64,000 nucleotides of DNA from Lepidostoma basale (Eukaryota > Arthropoda > Insecta > Trichoptera > Lepidostomatidae): positions 124,001-188,000 of the forward strand of contig JAHDVF020001509.1 of the NCBI GenBank assembly GCA_022606425.2, in the 5' to 3' direction. A model generated the notes under the pieces. It searched no databases and was not told the DNA's origin. It saw only the letters and a program-made list of their open reading frames with translations. A program made the position numbers and the translations under genes. Positions 10,371-22,647 of the stretch are shown piece by piece. Position 1 is the stretch's first letter, and each line of letters opens with the position of its first letter.

Positions 10371-11081
10371 GTCAGCTTAATTAATTTTACTGCGTTCACT
10401 CGTCCGCGTACGAGGAACGTACGAGGCGGACGATGGGGGAGAGCCGTGGATGCTGGAGCCGACCTGGCTTCCGCCACGGAGATCGGGCGAGGCAGACGAC
10501 GGCGAAGGGTGACGTGGAGGCTGGCCGGATCTGAGGCAGCCGGCACCTGGCCGCAAATAGCGTCGATGTGGACGGCGACGGACCACGTCAGGCGACTTGG
10601 CATCCTCCTCCGTCCGCACCACGAGGGACGTACAAGGCGGGCGATGGGGAAGAGCGTGGAAGCGAAAGCCGGTCTGGTCTCCTTCGCAGCGACAGCGGTG
10701 GTCGGCATCAGGCCCCAATGGTGATAAGCTGGCGCCATGCGGCGCGTTTATCGCGATCTTCTTCAGATCATTTCCCTGGCGTCGGCCGCCCGCCGAGCGC
10801 CAGGAGATGTTACCTCCACCGAAGTCCGCGTCCCTCTGCGGCCTCGCTACACGCAGCCCTCTAGTTGAATCCGCAGGGTGGGGGGTTGAGATCACGCCCC
10901 CCAAAGTGTTGCCACTCACAAAATTGTCACTATCACTATTATTGTTTTTCATAGTCTTATCACTAATTAAAATTAAACTTAACTAAGATTAAACAAGCCT
11001 CCAGAGAGAAAAGTGTTTTCTGCCATGTAAAAATTGTTTAGTGCAATCTCACCGAGTATGCCATGAAACATGGCTATATCA
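10371..11081 (-). mobile_element. LTR family, copy 2 (diverged 3' end)
   Basis: On the minus strand the element starts at 11081 with TGATATAGCCATGTTTCATG, the same terminus as copies 1 and 3. It continues through the TCTCTGGAGGCTTGTTTGAT block and a GC-rich centre that matches copy 3 closely in its CGTCCGCCTCGCACGT-like units. The match fades near 10371; a TAGCAAGTAAGTC segment, which contains a GTAAGT splice-donor consensus, is shared with copy 3, but the expected TAACA terminus and a target duplication could not be found. It is therefore a truncated or rearranged copy, or the 5' LTR of a decayed element continuing into 9840-10370. Confidence 0.65.
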
Positions 11082-11779
11082 TGGTAGCATATCGCTTCAT
11101 GCTCTCGTTTGGTTCTAAGCGGGCGGTAATCTGTCGTCTTTACTGACGGACTCAATGTACTTTCACTTATAAAGTGAACTTTCTCTTCTGGCAGGGGGAT
11201 ACATAATGATGAATGATGTTGAATTTATAATAAAATTAATTTCGTTAGATTTCAATAACTGCGAAATTAAAAAAATATTTACATATTATTTTATTTTTCT
11301 TGAAAGTTGGACCCCAAAAAAGCAACCCCACAAATGCAGAGCATTTCCGAACACACCAATTTTCCGGGAGAAATGCTTCGAACGAAACGCATCGACTGTA
11401 ATTATGGGGAGCTGTCAAACTCGCTCCTTATTAGAGGGATGAAAATTTTATTGACAAATTTGAAATTCTTTACCCATGAAACACAAAATTGCGCTACAAT
11501 GGCATGTTAGATATTTACCGAAAATGTGGAATATTTAACTCGCCTAATGAGTATTCAAAAGGTACGTACATTAGTTTTCTTGTTTGCATTTAATTTTATA
11601 AATATATATATTTTACTGATTAAGTAATTAAACCGATTAAATAAGTATGTATTTTATTTTACCTGTGACGATTTTTATATTTATTGTGTTACGAATTTGT
11701 TTTAAAAATCATTTAATAGGTAAAATTGGTTGAATAATTATAATGTTGGGATATCAGGTATGGGTCACGGATCCTCGCT

Positions 11780-14700
11780 ATGTTGGAGCCAGAAGTTGGA
11801 CACTGTGACTCGGTGCTGCTGAGTCCACTCTCCGAGGATGCCTTCATCCACAACATCCACATTCGCTTCAAGAGGGATATTATCTATGTAAGCACCTTTA
11901 CTCCGTGAATTATTAATGATATTGAAAAATAGATATCTATCTGCACATCGAAAAACTTTAGTTAATTGAAATGTACCAACTCCGTCTAAAAATGTTCACC
12001 TTGAAGAGCTTTTTGTTTTGCAGACGTACATTGGCAATGTGCTGATATCGGTGAACCCGTACCGGCAGCTGGCGCTGTACTCGGCGGAGCTGGTGCGGGC
12101 GTACATCGCGCGCGCCCCCTTCCAGCTGCCTCCGCACGTGTCAGTACCTCCTCGCTGTCTTTCTCTGTCTCCCCGTACTAACCCAGCTTATCTAACTCTT
12201 ATATAATATACAGGTACGCGGTTGCTGGTACCGCCTTCAGATGGCTGCGAGATCGGAATGAGAGTCAGTGCATTGTGGTGTCAGGTATTAAACACTCGCA
12301 CAGTATTCTGTAAACATAGTTAGTACCGCGGTGAGGTACAGCGGGAGTGTTTCTGTGCAGGGGAGAGCGGCTCGGGGAAGACGGAGGCGGCGCGCATCTG
12401 CCTGCAGTGCGTGGTGCTGGCGGGGGCCGGCACGGCGGGCCAAGGGCCCCGGGAGAGGCTCACGCACGCCGGCACTCTGTTGGAGGCTTTTGGAAACGCT
12501 AAGACGCTGAGGAACAACAACGCCAGCAGATTCGTGAGAACTTTTTCACTTAATCTTCAACACATTTTTTTGTGTTATTAACATTATTTTATTTTTCCCC
12601 GAAAGGGTAGGCAGAAAGAATGCCATCCTTCTCTTTACGCCATCGCGAGAGACGCGGTGTGACGGGTTGCGAACCTCTTATTTTTTCCTCATTTTTGTTA
12701 TATTATAAATATATTTTTAAATATTAGTATTCTAATTTTACCTGAATTTGTGTACATATTTTTTGTTCAGTGTTGTTAATTCTGTTACTTATTTAATGAA
12801 ATAAAACAATAGTTTGAAATTTTAAAAATATTGATATTCCTAGTTTCTTGTATGAATGTTTTATTTTCAGGGAAAGTTCCTGGATATAGAATTTGATTAC
12901 AAGGGAGACCCGATAGGAGGCCATATTACTCAGTGTGAGGATTACATTTTGTACCTTTTATTTTTACAATATTTAATTTGAAGAGAGATCTGGACTCTTG
13001 TCTGTCTCTGTACCTGATGTATATGATACGACAGTTTCAATGTTTTCATGCACCCAGACCTCCTAGAGAAGGTATGTACCAGCATTATTACTAACCATTC
13101 TCTCTCAAGTTAGTCTCCGTGCCTGTGCCTAGCAGCTGACCGTATTGCCTTATAATATCGTATAACTAACATATTCCTGGTGCTGGCAGACGCGAGTGAC
13201 GTGCCTGCAGCCGGGTGACCGCAACTTCCATGTCTTCTACCAGCTGCTGGCCGGAGCGGATGTGCACCTGCTTAGTGAGTAGCCCCTCTGCTCCTGCCAC
13301 CCCCAGCTCGCTCCTGGGACCGTAGCTAACCACCCGACGTGTTTCAGAATGTCTGAAGTTGCAGCGGAGTGCGGAGGCATACCGCGTGCTGCGCCCCGTC
13401 CCAGCCCCTGCGTCCGCTCCCTCCGCCGTGCCCCCTGCTGATGATAAGCCACACTTCGCATTCACCAAGGTTTGGCACATCTTCTTTATCCCACTAGAGT
13501 AGAACCTATCATATAGTAGGCCTATCGTATAATATATAGCAGGTGACTCGTACATTGATTGTTTGGCGGGGATTTCCTTGTTTTCCTCAACGATTTGACC
13601 TGATACAGAATGTCTGGTCTAGAGAAGCAGCAATTCAGAGAATTAAGAAATCTGCAGTTGTTACCTGGTGGGAACCCACTGCAGTTTGAGGGCGAGGAGG
13701 AATGGACAAAAAGTGACGAAGGCCTTGAAAAAAAATTTTTTTACGGGGGAGGAAGTAATGGATATAGCCAGTAGGGTGGGCCGAAAAACATCATTATTTT
13801 TTTTCGAAGTTGTAATAGCGCGGAAAAGTTGCAAATTAGGAAGACAAACAAATGAAAAAAACACATCTTTCGGTAGCGCACAGGCCCTAAAGTTTTACAA
13901 AATATGGAAAAACATCATTATTGCGATTATTTTTTAAATTTGTTTTTCTAATTGTTTTTGTAATGTAATAGTTTTGAACGTCTTCAACTATAATAGAGCC
14001 TAACAACATTGCGTTTTAATTTGGTTTGGATCAGCTGATATCTTTCGGTCGCGCATAAGGCATAAAATTTTCCAAAATATTGAAAATTTCACATTTTTAT
14101 GTATTTTTTTTAAGTCTTTAATTGACTTTTATTTTAACGTAATAGCTCAAGTATTTTTATTTTAGAACATAAGAACATATATTTTATTATGGAGTGATTA
14201 AATCAACAACTTCCGGTCGCGCAATATCCCCAATGCACAGACAAACTGGGCCTAAAAAGGATAGGTATGACATGACTATGACATGATGGATGATAACAGT
14301 AACAACGGGCATGGTTCTGTTTGACTTGTTTTATATTTAGAAAGCTTATTAAATTACATATTAAAGTTACTGTATAGTTTTAACAATAAACATAGGCTAC
14401 TTTACATGTTAGTTGAATCTGTCCATTAGCACACTTTTCTATTTTGTAGCCGAAGGGACTTTGAAGTCTGATTTGCTGGTGAAGTTAGGCATAGATGATC
14501 TGGGCAGCAGATAGGTTCTTATAAATCCGTCTCGAGATTCAGCTCTACAGACCTTTCTTGAGGCTTCCGTGACGAGTTTTACACAGCGTTCAACAGCCTG
14601 CGTGTGAACTGGGAATTTCTTGAAAGTAATGTTCCAGTCATTGATTGAGTCACTTTCGATGTGTGATTTAATCTCCTCGTCACTAATTTCTGCCAACAAT

Positions 14701-17700
14701 GGGGGAGAAGGTATCTCACAGTCGATCCAGTTGATCATTCCCGAGTATTCGTGTGCTTGATTTTTGGCGGCATGAATTTTCGTATGGTTTTCCTTCTTGC
14801 ATCTACCTGCCTTGCCTTTAGAATTCTTCGAAGTCCGTGCTCTCTTATGTGTTTCTTGTCATCTTGCGTCATGGCTAACAGTAAGTGTTCAGGGTGGGCA
14901 AAAAACCATTACGTTGGATCACAGGGTCGACAACATCAAGCAAAGGTTTTGGCAAATAGCTGGTAGATTGTATTGCTTGGTAAACAAGTTTCGGGCCGTC
15001 TGTAAAGAGTTGACTTCTTTTGATAGTGAACCACATTGGCATTCAAAACTAGTTGTTGAAGTTCAGGGGCGGGGCTTTCTTCACTTATGTACAATCTGAG
15101 TGTTCTATTTGCTTATGTCAACCATGGAAATATCAAATAGATATTGCTGATCTTTACTAAGCATGTTTCTGTCTACTTCTGGGATCTGACAATCAATACT
15201 CTGGAAGTTAACCGCCGTCAGTTTTTCACCCATTGCCCCTTTAGAAGTACTAGGCCCCGTTGTCTTGATCTTGCGCAAGAACATATGACGGAACGGCAGC
15301 TCATTGAAATGTAAGAGGCAAGTTGCCCATTGTAAAGGTTTCCTTAAATATAGTTCAACTCGGCGAATCAGACCGGTTTTCCAACCTGTATTGACAGCAG
15401 CACCATCACATCCGATGACAATTAAATTGTCAAGAGAAATACCACGCTCAGGCAGGTAAGAAATTAGAGACTTCACAATATCTTCAGAGCTTCTAGAATT
15501 TGGCGTAATATGGCCATATAATACTGCTATTACAATACTGCTATTACAATTAAATATTAATTATTTATCAGATACAAAAAAATGTGAAATTTTCAATATT
15601 TTGGCAAATTTTGACCTTATGCGCGACTGAAAGAGATCAGCTGATCCAAACCAAATAAAAACTCAACGTTGTTAGGCTCTAGTTGAAGTTTCCATATGTT
15701 AAGCCTACCCCACCCTACTAGTCTTGCCAGGCCGGTTAAAAGATATTAAAGTAAGTGTAAAATCACTGCCATAAAATCAAGTATAATAGTACAACTTGAC
15801 CTTTTTTAGTTTTACCAACTTCTTGGACGCATTTAGAAATGTACAATTTGGATATCGCAGACTGCCTTGGAAACGCTGGGGTTCTCTAGCGAGGAGATTA
15901 CCGATGTTTTCCGGCTGGTGGCCGTGGTGCTGAAGCTGGGCAACATGGACTTCCTGCCCGCTATCAACATCGACGGCACCGTCAGCTGCTCCATCACGCA
16001 GGAATACGGTACCTCCTCCCTCTTTCTTTTTCTTGCTCCTGTGTGGAAAAATCAGAGCTGTTGCAATAACATGAATTATTAAGTGAGTGAGTGTGTGTGT
16101 GCTGCAGAGGTGGTGGAGTGCGCGTGGCTGCTAGGCTGCTCCAGCGCGGCGCTGTCAACTGGCCTGCGCGGGGAGCTGTGCTGCGAGGAGGCGGCCCGGC
16201 GCCGCGACCAGCTGGCCCGCGCCCTCTATTCGCGCCTCTTCACCTGGCTGGTGACCCGGGTCAACTCCGCCATCAAGGTATACCGCGCCTCCCCTGTCCC
16301 TCGTATTGTACATACTGCACGATGAGTCAGATGGGATGTAGTGAGATTGTGGGGTGTGCAGGTGGCGCAGTGCAGCAAGCGAGCATCCCTGGGCATCCTG
16401 GACCTGTACGGGTTCGAGGACCTGGAGCGCAACGGGCTGGAGACGTGCCTTATCAACTACAGCAGCGAGGTGCTTCAGCGCTGCGGCTTGCGGGCCACGC
16501 TGGGGGCGCAGCAGGAGGACTTTGTGCGCGAGGGTCTGGACTGGCAGCGCATCCCTTACTTCGACAACGAGCCCATCTGCAGTCTCATAGAGTCTGTGAG
16601 TGCAGTGTCCCACTACTATATATATAGCCATAGTCTTATCCCAGCTAGACAGACAGTGACGCTAGCCCGCACGTGTTCCAGAACACCCACGGCCTGCTGA
16701 GCCTGCTGGAGGAGAGCCACGTAGCGGAGGGCGGTGCCCCGGAACTGCTGGCGCGCCTGCAGCAGTGCTGGGCCGGCCACTCGCACCTGCTGCTGCAGCC
16801 CCCGCACCATTTCCAGTCAGTCTATTTCTATAGCATGCATAACCTGCAATACAGCTGTGACATGTTTGAGGACATTTGGCAGGTTGCGGCACTACGCGGG
16901 CACGGTGACCTACGACGCCACGGACTTCGTGGACAAGAACAAGGACGCGCTGCCGCGGGGCTTGGCCGCGCTTCTCTTCCAGTGCCACCATCCGCTCTGC
17001 AAAGACCTTTTCCCCGAAGGTGAGCCTCGCCTCTTGACTCCATGTGACGGTACGGGCGTGCCCCTGTGAGCTCATGTACAGTAGTGAGTGCTGCAGGCAA
17101 CCCTCTGCGGGGTCAGCCGAGGCGGGCGCGGGCGCTGGGGGCGCAGCAGAGGGAGGCGCTGGGGGCACTGGCGGGCTGCTTGCGGCAGCGGCGCCTGCAC
17201 CAGGTGCGCTGCTTGCGGCCCAACCACCTGCGCAGCCCCCGCCTCTTCCAGACCGCCCTAGTGCAGCACCAGGTCCGCTATAACGGGTATGTCCCTACAA
17301 CGCCTGTTCCATGTCCTATCATTCGTTTTCGCTGTAGACGCACTTGATTCTGTTTTGCCTAGGTTGATGGAGTCTGTGCTACTGTGGAGGTCGGGCCACT
17401 GCGCCTCGCTGCCCTTCGTGGAGATGGCGCGGCGGTTTGCCCCCCTGCTGCCGGCCCCGCGCCCCGCCAGCCCCCTGGCCGCCTGCCGCGCCCTGCTGCG
17501 TGCCCTGCCCATCCCTTCGGCGGAATTTGCCTTTGGACGCACCAAAGTCTTCATTAGGAGCCCTCGCACCGTAAGCTGCCGAGGTTTATTACTTGCAAGC
17601 TGCACTCTAGTAGGTGTGTATAGTGAGAGCAATAGTAAGGGGCGGCTGTTTGCCTGCAGGTGTTTGAGCTGGAGGAGATGCGTAACCTCCGCCTGGAAGG

Positions 17701-20433
17701 GCTGGCGGCCGTGGTGCAGCGAGCGTGGCGCGGCCACCGCGTGCGCTGTGCCGCAGCGCGCCGCCACCACGCCCAGCGCGTCATCGCGGCCGCATGGAGA
17801 AGGTGGAAGGTAAGATGCCGCTCGCAACTGATCCGTAATGCCATGTTTTATTATGTTTTTTTCACTAATATTAATTTCGTTTTATTTATTTTCTGTTTAA
17901 TGTATTCTTCTGATTTTTGTTTACTGTATGTTTCTGGATCCCTACTAGGCCACTCGTGATACTGAGGAAAGGAAATTATTTTTGAGAAGACGATCGGTGC
18001 GTGATCTATTTTTATTATTTTCTCTTTGGAGTTGCTTCCGTAACTAAATGCAGTCCCCTCAGTTTGAACTAGAGAGCTGTGAACTAAAGCGTGTTTTCTG
18101 TCCAGCAGACGAGGAGGCGAGTGTTGTCGATGAAGCATGAGAAGAGAGTGCTGTGGGCCGTACAGACTATACAGAGGCATTACGTGCAGTGGAAGGTTGT
18201 TATTATTTCTTTTCTTTATTCTTTATTATTATCCCATCGCTCGATAGTATATTTAATATTTCCAAGCGATTATTTTAAATCTTGACTCTGCGTCCAGAGA
18301 CGGAGATACCTGTCGGGGCTGCTGGGGGCCCTGGCGCGCGGCCACCTGTCTCCGCTGTGCCCCGCCTGGCCGCCGGCGCCCCCGGGGCTGGCCGCCACGC
18401 ACGCCCTCCTCGCGCACATCCACCACCACTGGAGGGTGAGTCCACAGTCCTCAGTCCAGCTGAGAGAGACACAGCTGCAGATATCATCTCACGTGATCTT
18501 GTCTCCCGCTGTAGTGCCACAAGTTCCGGCTGAAGTTCGACCAGACGGCCCGGAACCGGATGCGGGAGAAGGTGACGGCCAGCATCGTCTTCAAGGACCG
18601 CAAGCAGAGCTACGCCCGGAGGTGATCTTCTTTTATTCTCTTCCGCTTGAATGAATTTTTTTTTTATATATAAAATTTCTTTATAATATGTTTTTAGTTA
18701 AATTCAATTTGATTTCTAGCTTCTACTGGCTTTGGCAGCTCGCTGCCATCTTCTGGTCTGGAAGAAGACCAGAAGTTATTTGGATTTACACTTAATGCAT
18801 ATTCTTCTTGGAGTGTCACGTCAGGTTCCCCCGACGTTGGCTATCATCATCCTGACGTAGGCCTCTCTCTCCTGTGCCAGATGGTTCATAGTAATGTCCT
18901 GGGGAGCTTGTCCAGAGTGGTTTCCCCTTGCCTCCTCTGGAGGATTTTTTGTCAGGTTTGTCCCCATAGCTGGGGGTATCCAGTTTTATGGCTATCTGCT
19001 ATGACAGTAGTCACATTGGCCGGGGACGCTAGAGAGTTGGACTTGTACTGGTAGTAGTGTTGCTGGTGCTGTTGCAACAAGACTTGTGTCCAGTGAAACA
19101 TGCTCCATGGACAGGGCTCCTGCGTGCCAATCTTCGTCCTTTTTATGTTATAGCCATTCGGGTCAACGGCAAGAACTTATCTCTTGTTATTTTTGTGGTA
19201 ATACCACACTGGAACCTTCCTTGCCCCCTGATAAGAGCTTCAATGGGCTCGTGTGTTTGGTTGCGACAAGCAAACTGTTAGAATATATCTATCGCCCGAC
19301 ACAACTACAACGGTCTGTCTTGCCTGTGCTTGCAGTGTGTCGCATCCTTTTGTGGGGGACTACGTGCGGCTGCGCCAGAACTCGGTGTGGAAGCGAGTCT
19401 GCATCGACACGGATGATCAGTACGTCGTGTTCGCGGACATTGTGAACAAAGTCACCAGGTCCAGTGGGAAGGTAGTGCTAATCTTGCGGAGTGTAGTGTG
19501 CAGATAGATCTGCTGTCTAGCAACAAGGACTAAGTGTGTGGTTATTGCAGCTGGTGCCCACACTAGCGGTCATCTCCACATCCGCCATGTTACTCCTGGA
19601 CCAGCGCACCCTGGGAGTGAAGTACCGGATCCCGGCTGCCGAGATCTATCGCATTTCGCTCAGCCCCCTTCCCGATGATATCGCCGTATTCCATGTCCGG
19701 GCGGTGAGCCTCCTCTCTCTCTCTCCACAAGCTCGTGTAGTGTCGAGCTCTCCTATAAGGGGGCATACTCTCAATAATCAATCTTTGTTTTAACAAATAA
19801 ATATTTGAAAAGAATGCTGCACAATACTTCCTGCCCATTGTAGTATCAAATTACGTTCTCTTGTAGTCGTAGCCGTAGTGTAGTAGTGTAGTAGTGTGCG
19901 TAGCCCCCTGACCTGTACCCTGTCCGCAGAACCCCCCGGGGGGGGAGTGGTGCGAGGGGGACTCCCAGCTCTCCCACGGCAGCGCTGACCCCACCGGCTG
20001 CCTCTTCGGGGTGAGTCCCCTCCCGCTCTAAAGTTATGCGAGAACCTGTCCCGCCAGCCTTTAGAGAGTTGTTTCACCCCGCTGTCTCTAACACTTGAAT
20101 GTTCTGCCGGCAGAGTGACATCAGCAAGAAGAAGGGGGACTTTGTGTTCCAGACGTGCCACATCATCGAGATGGTCACCAAGTTGTTCCTGGTGGTGCAA
20201 AATGCTGTGGGCAAGGCGCCCGAGGTCAACATCAGCACCGAGTGAGTCCCTCGCAACCATACGTGTCTGTTCCCCAGCCTTGTGTCTTTCTAAATTGAAT
20301 CCCTTACAGATTCGAGGCCAACTTCGGGCAGCAGACGGTAACCTTCAGCTTCAAGTGCTACGGCCTCCCGGAGGTGCACCCCGACTCGGTGCGCGTGCTG
20401 CGCAAGGGTAACAAGATGGAGGTGCTCATTTGA
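11780..20433 (+). CDS. Divergent class I myosin (Myo95E-like), 1041 residues
   Basis: Single-headed actin motor that links membranes to actin. Coding exons: 11780-11887, 12024-12139, 12214-12284, 12361-12533, 12871-12934, 13058-13071, 13190-13274, 13348-13469, 15861-16008, 16108-16277, 16362-16595, 16682-16815, 16883-17019, 17097-17286, 17363-17570, 17660-17809, 17949-17996, 18109-18195, 18298-18435, 18515-18621, 19336-19471, 19551-19703, 19930-20010, 20114-20241, 20310-20433. All phases close. The motor keeps the P-loop GESGSGKTE, switch I NNNASRFGK, and switch II DLYGFE, so ATPase function looks intact. The neck has IQ-like stretches (VVQRAWRGHRVRCAAARRHH, TIQRHYVQWK). The tail is a TH1 domain (VGDYVRLRQNSVWKRV, LLLDQRTLGVKYR) ending KGNKMEVLI. 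The motor is unusually Arg/Ala-rich. Resemblance to insect Myo95E is from memory. A 5' UTR exon probably ends at 11561. Confidence 0.88.
13770..15719 (-). mobile_element. DNA transposon with long terminal inverted repeats in a myosin intron
   Basis: The ends read AGTAGGGTGGG at 13770-13780 and its complement at 15709-15719. A longer inverted repeat of about 110 bp (13985-14110 against 15578-15685) contains AGAGCCTAACAACATTG and TTTGGATCAGCTGATATC. The minus strand codes for a decayed transposase-like protein: 15476-15105 (IVIGCDGAAVNTGWKTGLIR, LLHFNELPFRH), a frame-disrupted middle with VIQRNGFFAHPE, and 14738-14439 (MINWIDCEIPSPPLLAEISD, VHTQAVERCVKLVTEAS). I recognise this as a protein repeated in many arthropod genomes but cannot name the superfamily. 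The left end has extra direct repeats of ATCTTTCGGTNGCGCA. It fills most of the 2.4-kb intron before exon 9. Confidence 0.75.
18622..19335 (+). other. Myosin intron 20, no gene
   Basis: This 714-base intron splits an arginine-serine junction (AG+T) in the TH1 domain. It holds a short hairpin near 18753-18778 (CTTCTGGTCT pairing with AGACCAGAAG) and otherwise nothing I can identify. Confidence 0.6.
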
Positions 20434-21340
20434 TGTCGCCTCTGCCAGCGAGAGGCGGGCGTCCCGAGTACATCCAACAGTGGCGAGCACAAGTGCCTGC
20501 GGAGTGTCTCCCTTCCTGTCCTGCCCTCACCGCTCTATGGCTGTAGTAGCTGTCCTCTGATGTCCAGTTTGTTGATTTGGATTCGGTTCCATTGTGTCTA
20601 TTGTGCCTTCGGAAGAAAGCCTGTTGTGGACGGATGAATATTTAATGTAATAGTAATTAATTTTGTAACTAGGGAACGACGGGAATAAAGTGTTCTGGTT
20701 CTGTTGTTAGGATCTTTAGACTTGGGCTTCATTTCTTCCGAGCCGGTGTTTGAGACGCGTAGAGCGGGTGCGTATTTTAAATATTTATGTATAAAAGAGA
20801 GTTGTCTTAAAGAAAGTTGGACGGGTGTGCTGTGGTAACTGGCAACTAGCAGCACCGGGTGGATGATAGTGTTGTGTGTGTATTCTTTTGGTTTAAAGAG
20901 CTCTATTTCCTTAGAGGTATTGAGGGTCCTGTTTGTAATCATATTTGTCCGAGTATAGAAATGTCTAATAAATGAAGTGCTCTTCCTTTACAAAGATATG
21001 AGGCATATTGTCTCGGTAGGCAGTGGGCGAGGGCGCACTCTAACAGCTCACACATATCTGCTGGCCCGCCCGAGTGTCCTTAGTTTAGTTTAGCTCGGTC
21101 CCTCCGCGCCCACCACCGTCCCACAAGCACTCCTACAGTTTACTAGGGGGCACTACGGCAGTTTGGTATTGTTCTACACTACATATCTACTCCATTTTTC
21201 TCCTATTCTTTTGACGGATGTGTTAAAAAAACTGCAAATCTCGAGTCACCCCTCGGGCCCCCCAACTTTTGGCTTAAGTGATGGAACTGTGTAATACAAT
21301 TGTGTTGAAAGAATAAAGGATGTTGAAGTAAGCTCTCTCT
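20434..21340 (+). other. Myosin 3' untranslated region with two poly(A) signals
   Basis: An AATAAA at 20684-20689 lies 250 bases after the myosin stop. A second AATAAA near 21311 is followed by a T/CT-rich stretch. A minus-strand AATAAA (plus-strand TTTATT near 21391) serves the convergent gene, so the two transcripts may end within about 60 bases of one another. Confidence 0.5.
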
Positions 21341-22647
21341 GATCTCTTCTATTTCCCAAGTAAAAGGCTGTCCTCAGTTCTGAATACACATTTATTTATA
21401 AGATCATACAGAATTACAAAATTACATTTGTACAATTATTCCTTCCAAGCCAAACTGTTAGCGGACTCCCTCTTTGATCTGCTTACAAATATATACGCGG
21501 TCAGCCCTAGAGGATGGTATTACGGATATTAAGGATACAGTATTAAATCAACAAGGAAGTGAACTGCAAGTGGCGCTCCCTCCTCGGTATACTCCGGAAT
21601 ACTAACAACTCAGGTAAGGCACTAGAGTGAAGGATTCTGTAAATCAAGAGGTACGCAGAACAACGCAACCTCCCCAGGGCTACTGACGATGGCTGAACTC
21701 TTCTCTCGCAATCTCTCGGTCTCGCTACCCACAATATTTCATAGAAAAGAAGTTGTCCCCCGCCACGGAGGCGAGTCTCTCGCCGGAGATATGTATCGTA
21801 GTTTCCAAGAGGCCAGATTTAGAATTACTAGGTCTACCTAATAATTATATAAAGGTACACACATATCAAATAAACAAATTACACGCTAGCTTAACAATAC
21901 CCTACTCCAATACCCTCGACTGGTTACCTGCGAGACACGCGCCCGGAGAGCTGGCGTTTGTAAACCTAGCTTTACAAAGTTCGTCATCAATCAGTCTTGA
22001 CTTATATTCCTGCGTCCCGCCGGTACTGCTAGTGTGAATTACCTGCGAGTCACTCGGTGTGGATGTATAATCTATTCCGGTCCTGGATGAAAAGAGAATA
22101 TGTACTGTAATACGAGGGATACTACGAAGTCCAATGCTTGGTCCGTCAATAGGCTCTAGCTCCGCTTCAGTTCCTATTGCTGCTAGAGTCGGGTGGAGGG
22201 GATCAATTACTTGTTCCGATTCCCTCTTGCTGGGTAATAAACTCTGAATGACAAACAATCGAAGCTTCCAACTTATTTCTACAAATATGAATGAAAGATG
22301 AAGAAAATGCACGGAACTTCTCTAGCTAAGGTGGGGGCGATAGGATCACATCTCACGGCTAGACCCAACAAATTTTGATATCGTCTTACTAATAAAATAA
22401 GCTCTATATTATATCAACACGTATGGATGTCTCTGGCTGCCGGGATATAGACACACGGCTACATGGGATGTCCCCAGCCTTGGTTTGGTATGAAATGTAT
22501 TCCGCGTAAATTCGCACGAATAATATTTGATATGATTAGTGATGAACTAAATTTAGTTGGAAGTATTCCTTTATAATTTGGGGATGTTGTAGCGTAGCGC
22601 TATCTTTATAAATATCTATGATATAACGAGATGGAACTGAGATGAGA

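Noticed and set aside
10377..10952. 191-codon ORF inside LTR copy 2
   Set aside because: GC-rich LTR sequence leaves several frames open on both strands; no recognisable domain.
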